Shown in pieces: positions 24,459 through 27,599 of a stretch of 27,599 bases of DNA. The position numbers and the translations under genes were made by a program. The notes under the pieces are model-generated. The model was not told the DNA's origin. It did not search any database and saw nothing but the letters and a program-made list of their open reading frames with translations. This DNA is from CAYRZL01 sp964428795 (GTDB lineage Bacteria; Bacillota; Clostridia; Lachnospirales; Lachnospiraceae), in NCBI GenBank assembly GCA_964428795.1, contig CAYRZL010000028.1:1-27599 (forward strand), written 5' to 3'. The stretch's first letter is position 1, and each line of letters begins with the position of its first letter.

Positions 24459-25166
24459 TTACATTTGTTTTCCGTCAATCTGATTACGAATCTCCTGCAT
24501 CTGGTAATCCAGCTCATTGCTGACCAGCGCACAGTGGCGCAGCTTTGCCACAATCTCATCCGCATTTTCAACATCTTTTTTGTATTTCATCTTATGATCC
24601 AGGCTTGCCCAAAAATCCATAGCAATCGTGCGAAGCTGCAGTTCCACGCGCATAGGCTTTTTCTCCTCCGCCAGAAAAATAGGAACCTCCAGGATCAGAT
24701 GCAGACTGCGGTACCCGTTTGGCTTTGGATTTTTGATATAATCCTTTTCCTCGATCAGTGTCACATCATCCTGTTTAACGATCAGATTCCGAACCGTATA
24801 AATATCCTCCGGAAAAGAACAGATCACACGGATTCCGGCTACGTCATTGAGGTTCTCCTCGATACTCTGTATTGTCAGGGGCAGTCCTTTTTGCTGAAGC
24901 TTTTCCAGAATACTCATGGGCTCTTTTACTCTGGTTTTGATCGTCTCGATGGGATTCAGATTGTTGTTGATGGAAAATTCTGCATTCAGAACCTTCAGTT
25001 TTGTCTCTATCTCCATCATCGCACAGCGATATTGCATCATTAAAGTGACAAACGGTTTTGTCTGAGAGAGAATCCTGTCCGGATTTTCGCTGTGTACTAT
25101 ACTCTCGAACGTAAAATTATGCTCTATGTCCACACTCTGCTGTGGCTTTTGTGTCGGTTTTTTCAT
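24459..25166 (-). CDS. Small alarmone synthetase, (p)ppGpp synthase of the RelQ/YjbM type
   Basis: Small alarmone synthetases make (p)ppGpp from ATP and GDP or GTP without a hydrolase domain. The 235-aa protein has the RelA/SpoT synthetase core: DVAGIRVICSF, KNPKPNGYRSLH with the catalytic Tyr/Arg region, and VELQLRTIAMDFWASLDH. It has no HD hydrolase, TGS or ACT domain. AAGGAG is 8 nt before ATG 25166. It has its own promoter and terminator and stands upstream of pyrB on the same strand. RelQ and RelP assignment needs phylogeny; the compact length and C-terminal helix favour RelQ/YjbM. Confidence 0.92.
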   Translation of the reverse strand: MKKPTQKPQQSVDIEHNFTFESIVHSENPDRILSQTKPFVTLMMQYRCAMMEIETKLKVLNAEFSINNNLNPIETIKTRVKEPMSILEKLQQKGLPLTIQSIEENLNDVAGIRVICSFPEDIYTVRNLIVKQDDVTLIEEKDYIKNPKPNGYRSLHLILEVPIFLAEEKKPMRVELQLRTIAMDFWASLDHKMKYKKDVENADEIVAKLRHCALVSNELDYQMQEIRNQIDGKQM

Positions 25167-25227
25167 TTGTATTACTCCTTGGAACTTCTTTTTTGCCGCT
25201 CATGCAGCACAGATCATTTCAAATCAC

Positions 25228-25256
25228 AGTATAAAAGAGAATGGTAAGGGGTTCAA
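25228..25256 (-). promoter_or_regulatory. Promoter of the alarmone synthetase gene
   Basis: On the minus strand TTGAAC (25251-25256), a 17-nt spacer and TATACT (25228-25233), with the start codon 61 nt downstream. Confidence 0.7.
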
Positions 25257-25297
25257 TCCAAAGGGGCATAATTTTAGAATCTTTTAAGAAAAGTAAA

Positions 25298-25326
25298 TTG
25301 ACAGTACAAGAAAGCAATGCTATCGT
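25298..25326 (+). promoter_or_regulatory. Possible promoter of the truncated aldo/keto reductase
   Basis: TTGACA (25298-25303), a 17-nt spacer and TATCGT (25321-25326), 33 nt before the ATG. The -35 box is consensus and the -10 is weak. It may be what remains of the original gene's promoter. Confidence 0.4.
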
Positions 25327-25359
25327 TACGTCATAAAGATATGAGGAAGCGAAATTCTT

Positions 25360-25953
25360 ATGGAGCAAAAAAAGATACAGGGAATTCGGTTTCAAAAAGA
25401 GGGAAAAATCGGTGCATTCGGAGGTTCTAACTGGAAAACAGAACGAATATCACAGTTGAACGCTTTCGCAAGCGCAAATGGGCTGCAGCCCTTTACAGTC
25501 ACCAGCCCGAATTTCGGTCTCGCCCATCAGATCGCTGATCCATGGGGCGGCGGCTGTACTACCCTGACCGGACCGGAACATGAATCTGACCGGGAATGGT
25601 GTCAGAAAACCGACATACAGATCATCGCCTATTCCTCTCTTGCAAACGGATTTTTCTCCGGAAAATTTAAAAGTGATGAATATGCGCTGGCAAAACGGAT
25701 TTTAAATCAACCTGCCCTTACCGCTTATCTGTGCGAAGAGAATATGGAACGCCTCCGCCGGGCAGAACTGCTGGCAGAAAAATACAAGGCAAATGTGGCG
25801 CAGATCGCACTTGCATGGCTCTTCTCCCATCCGCTTAAAGCTGCAGGGATTTTGAGCGGTTCCTCCACGTCACGCTATGCAGAGGCGATAGAAGCCACGC
25901 AGATCAAATTGTCCGAACAGGAGATGGCGTGGCTGGATCTCACCCATATATAA
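25360..25953 (+). pseudogene. Aldo/keto reductase, truncated (N-terminal catalytic half missing)
   Basis: This 197-codon open frame starts MEQKKIQGIRFQKEGK and then enters the aldo/keto reductase fold at about the sixth strand: EGKIGAFGGSNW, VTSPNFGLA, IIAYSSLANGFFSGKF and the C-terminal VAQIALAWLF and AAGILSGSST (NADPH-binding region). Normal members have 310-340 residues. The missing first part holds the catalytic Asp-Tyr-Lys-His tetrad, so the product cannot be an active reductase. The short N-terminal piece may be the original start joined by an in-frame deletion. Ribosome binding (GAGGAAG) and promoter-like sequences remain. Its stop codon directly abuts palindromic element B. Confidence 0.8.
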
Positions 25954-26367
25954 AATTCGGTTTGTCGCTTTGACGAAAGGCTATGGCTCCGGATGTTTTG
26001 GGGATTGTGAGGCATCGCATGTCTGTCAGTCCTGATAAGAGGAGCATTTTCTTTCGCACTTCTTTGCACTGGATTTTTCTCAGAAGGGGGACAGACAATC
26101 CTTTATTTGCGCCTGCGCTACAAAAATGGGTTGTTGCTCGGCGCATTTGATTCTCTGTCCCCTTCTGGTAAAATCAGCGTGCAATTCAGAGCAAAAGAAA
26201 ATACTCCTCTTACAGTCCTTACTTGACATTGCGATGCATTTACGTTGCCAAGCATGCGAAAGAAATCTCCGATGGAGGTTTCTTTTCACGTTTAAACCAA
26301 GCCGGCACCATAGCAAAATCGCAAAGTAACAAACCTTCTGCCGATTCAGGCAGCTTCACCGCTGTTG
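25954..26367. mobile_element. Truncated palindromic element (copy B)
   Basis: It begins AATTCGGTTT with the same outer terminal sequence as element A (CGGATGTTTTGGGG and GTGAGGCATCG). Next is one long hairpin (about 26014-26238) whose right arm is nearly identical to the reverse complement of A's H3 left arm. Last comes the left arm of the H2 module including the small hairpin unit. Similarity to A 15448-15575 stops at 26367, exactly where the 25-bp repeat starts. No closing terminal repeat is present, so the copy is truncated. There is no protein gene in it. Confidence 0.8.
26245..26287 (+). repeat. Small hairpin repeat unit nested in element B
   Basis: The unit starts TTGCCAAGCATGCGAAA and folds AAAGAAATCTCC facing GGAGGTTTCTTTT. 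It is flanked by ACG on both sides (TTTACG before, ACGTTTA after), which could be a 3-bp target duplication. It sits at the same place in the H2 arm as the unit at 15460. Confidence 0.8.
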
Positions 26368-26392
26368 AAATTCATTGCCTGCATTCAAAACA
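26368..26392 (+). repeat. 25-bp direct repeat, copy 1
   Basis: An exact 25-bp sequence beginning AAATTCATTGCC and ending CATTCAAAACA occurs here and at 27150-27174. This copy marks the point where element B stops matching element A. Confidence 0.85.
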
Positions 26393-26779
26393 GTATGGCT
26401 GTTTGACGATTTGGTGCCCAAATGGTGACTGAGCAAGACGAACGCACTGAGAGTTAGAGAGGCGAAGACCCATTTATCTTGACAGTTGATGAAAGTGATT
26501 GACTCTACATAAACACCATGCTCTATTGTTTTTTTGTCCATAAAGCCTTTGTTTGCAAGGCTTATTGCCCCTCTAATGCGTAACATAGTGGCATAACAAG
26601 GCAGTTCCAAACGTCTCTATATTGTTTACTTGTGGTGCTAAAATGATGCTCAACTTTACAAAACCAACTTATGCGGCGATATAAAGCAATAAACAGATAT
26701 GCGCAAGAAAGCCTTGATTTTTTAGGCAATTTCAAGCATTTTCTATAAACATTTATAAGGACTTATTAGACGATTTTCG
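26393..26779. other. 387-bp stretch with no recognisable gene
   Basis: The best open frame (84 codons, minus strand, 26356-26610) runs into the repeat and shows no family motif or ribosome binding site. Stops are frequent elsewhere. A 7-bp hairpin AAGCCTT/AAGGCTT lies at 26543-26563. The stretch is between the two copies of the 25-bp repeat and could be a remnant of a lost insertion. Confidence 0.5.
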
Positions 26780-27090
26780 TCTATCAAATCAATAAAAAAT
26801 AATATGTCTTTTATCATCAGAAATCATATTCCATTGAACAGGCAGTGGACACCGCCTGTACGGAATGTATCAATCATCCTTCTCTGTTACGGAAAATGGA
26901 TCGTGAGGATGGGTATGAGGATGGATTTGCTGATGGCAAGTCCGCCGGATTTATAGAAGGCGAATCTGCCGGATTCACAAAAAGCCAAACCCAAATCATC
27001 CAAAATATAATTATTTCCCCAATTTTGTTTTCGGCTTGCTTTTTGTGCACAGATGTGATATATTTTTCTTGGGCAATTATTGATTTCTGA
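26780..27090 (+). pseudogene. Rpn-type PD-(D/E)XK transposase-family remnant
   Basis: Two pieces of an Rpn-family protein are joined out of frame. The first reads SIKSIKNNMSFIIRNHI (26780-26832) and matches VKNDVSFIIGNHI of the intact gene at 27218. The second, in another frame from 26827, reads EQAVDTACTECINH and then DREDGYEDGFADGKSAGF, the Glu/Gly-rich C-terminal repeat typical of the family. Most of the middle, including the catalytic core, is missing. This suggests an internal deletion of a former gene copy. A small hairpin follows. Confidence 0.75.
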
Positions 27091-27100
27091 ATAATTCAAT

Positions 27101-27120
27101 ATAGCCATCCGGCTATTCTT
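27101..27120 (+). terminator. Small hairpin after the Rpn remnant
   Basis: ATAGCC (27101-27106) and GGCTAT (27111-27116) form a 6-bp stem with a 4-nt loop, followed by TCTT. It could be the terminator of the former gene; the U-tract is short. Confidence 0.4.
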
Positions 27121-27149
27121 TATCAAATGCTCTTCTGCATTTCTACAGA

Positions 27150-27174
27150 AAATTCATTGCCTGCATTCAAAACA
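27150..27174 (+). repeat. 25-bp direct repeat, copy 2
   Basis: Exact second copy of the sequence at 26368-26392, 758 bp before this second end. It lies between the Rpn remnant and the promoter of the intact Rpn-type gene. Confidence 0.85.
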
Positions 27175-27177
27175 CTG

Positions 27178-27206
27178 TTGTTTTATAAAAAATCTTAATT
27201 TATAAT
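27178..27206 (+). promoter_or_regulatory. Promoter-like sequence before the Rpn-type gene
   Basis: TTGTTT (27178-27183), a 17-nt spacer and TATAAT (27201-27206). The -10 box is directly followed by GGAGG, so a normal start site about 7 nt downstream would leave the Shine-Dalgarno sequence out of the transcript. Either the real promoter is further upstream or the message is nearly leaderless. Confidence 0.5.
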
Positions 27207-27217
27207 GGAGGTAATGA

Positions 27218-27599
27218 ATGAAACGGAAGAAATTTTTTTCGTGGAATCTGCACCATGCGTTTCGCATCCGCAGAAACCACAAGGATGTCCTGTTTGTCCG
27301 CCTGTTCCAGAACAAAAAGGATCTGCTTTCTCTGTACAATGCGTTAAACGGGAGCGATTACACCGATGAGAACCAGTTATACATCAACACATTGGATGAC
27401 CTGATTTACATAAGTGTAAAAAATGACGTGTCATTTATCATCGGCAATCATATCAATTTATATGAGCACCAATCCTCCTTCTGCCCCAACATGCCGGTTA
27501 GGGGACTGATCTATCTGGCTCGTCTTTACAAGGCTTATATTGACATGAACAGGTTGAACATTTACGGGACGAAGCTGGTTTCCCTGCCGAAACCACAGT
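27218..27599 (+). CDS. Rpn-family PD-(D/E)XK nuclease/transposase-like protein (3' end outside window)
   Basis: The open frame from ATG 27218 runs to the window edge (127 codons). It starts MKRKKFFSWNLHHAF, then DVLFVRLFQNKKDLLSLYNAL, LYINTLDDLIYISVKNDVSF, LYEHQSSFCPNMPVRGLIYLA and LNIYGTKLVSLPKPQ. These are the N-terminal landmarks of the Rpn/PDDEXK_2 family common in multiple copies in Lachnospiraceae. The catalytic residues of the nuclease core lie partly beyond the window. GGAGG is 6 nt before the ATG. E. coli Rpn proteins promote RecA-independent recombination as DNA endonucleases; function in this lineage is unproven. Confidence 0.85.
   Translation, partial: MKRKKFFSWNLHHAFRIRRNHKDVLFVRLFQNKKDLLSLYNALNGSDYTDENQLYINTLDDLIYISVKNDVSFIIGNHINLYEHQSSFCPNMPVRGLIYLARLYKAYIDMNRLNIYGTKLVSLPKPQ

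Noticed and set aside
25360..25953. A functional short aldo/keto reductase
   Set aside because: The half carrying the catalytic Asp-Tyr-Lys-His residues is absent, so it is treated as a remnant.
26356..26610. An 84-codon minus-strand open frame between the 25-bp repeats
   Set aside because: It has no ribosome binding site or recognisable domain, and its C-terminal end is encoded by the direct repeat and element B, so coding is not supported.
1..27599. tRNA, rRNA and riboswitches such as TPP near thiN
   Set aside because: I saw no cloverleaf with a T-loop GTTCRA signature, no rRNA segments, and thiN lies at the end of an operon without a TPP-type leader.

Overview
The window looks like a chromosomal segment of a low-to-mid GC Firmicute, most likely a gut Lachnospiraceae (Clostridia). 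This is an inference from three things: the housekeeping operon order (priA-def-fmt-Zn peptidase-rsmB-rlmN-prpC-prkC-rsgA-rpe-thiN), strong AGGAGG-type ribosome binding sites, and Rpn-type PD-(D/E)XK transposase-family genes. The species cannot be fixed from the sequence alone.

Layout. Positions 1-1136 hold the 5' part of an AAA ATPase/DUF4143 protein on the minus strand with a near-consensus promoter. Positions 1311-15069 are a long co-directional minus-strand array. Read in transcription order it is: S1 RNA-binding protein, LysR regulator, priA, def, fmt, zinc metallopeptidase, rsmB, rlmN, prpC, prkC, rsgA, rpe, thiN. It covers replication restart, initiator-Met formylation and deformylation, rRNA methylation, the PASTA-kinase/phosphatase signalling pair with ribosome-assembly GTPase RsgA (a known PrkC target in Bacillus), and two metabolic enzymes. 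A strong promoter lies before the S1 gene and a small terminator-like hairpin follows thiN. Two tandem 44-bp hairpin repeats sit just before the priA ribosome binding site.

Positions 15172-16016 contain no gene. They are an approximately 845-bp element made of three long hairpins enclosed by about 54-bp terminal inverted repeats, a cloverleaf-like design. Related sequence recurs, truncated, at 25954-26367.

Positions 16094-19723 carry two tandem paralogous radical SAM enzymes and a divergent TetR-family regulator. Overlapping palindromes lie on the shared promoter region. Positions 19812-24307 hold pyrB-pyrI followed 24 nt later by a full-length GH2 beta-galactosidase, apparently one transcription unit with a leader hairpin. 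A convergent terminator separates it from the tetR gene. Positions 24459-25166 encode a small alarmone synthetase (RelQ/YjbM type).

From 25298 to the end the DNA looks degenerate or accessory: an aldo/keto reductase lacking its catalytic half, the truncated palindromic repeat, a 25-bp direct repeat pair, an Rpn-type pseudogene, and the start of an apparently intact Rpn-type gene cut by the window edge. The most unusual content is the modular palindromic repeat family and the radical SAM/TetR locus.
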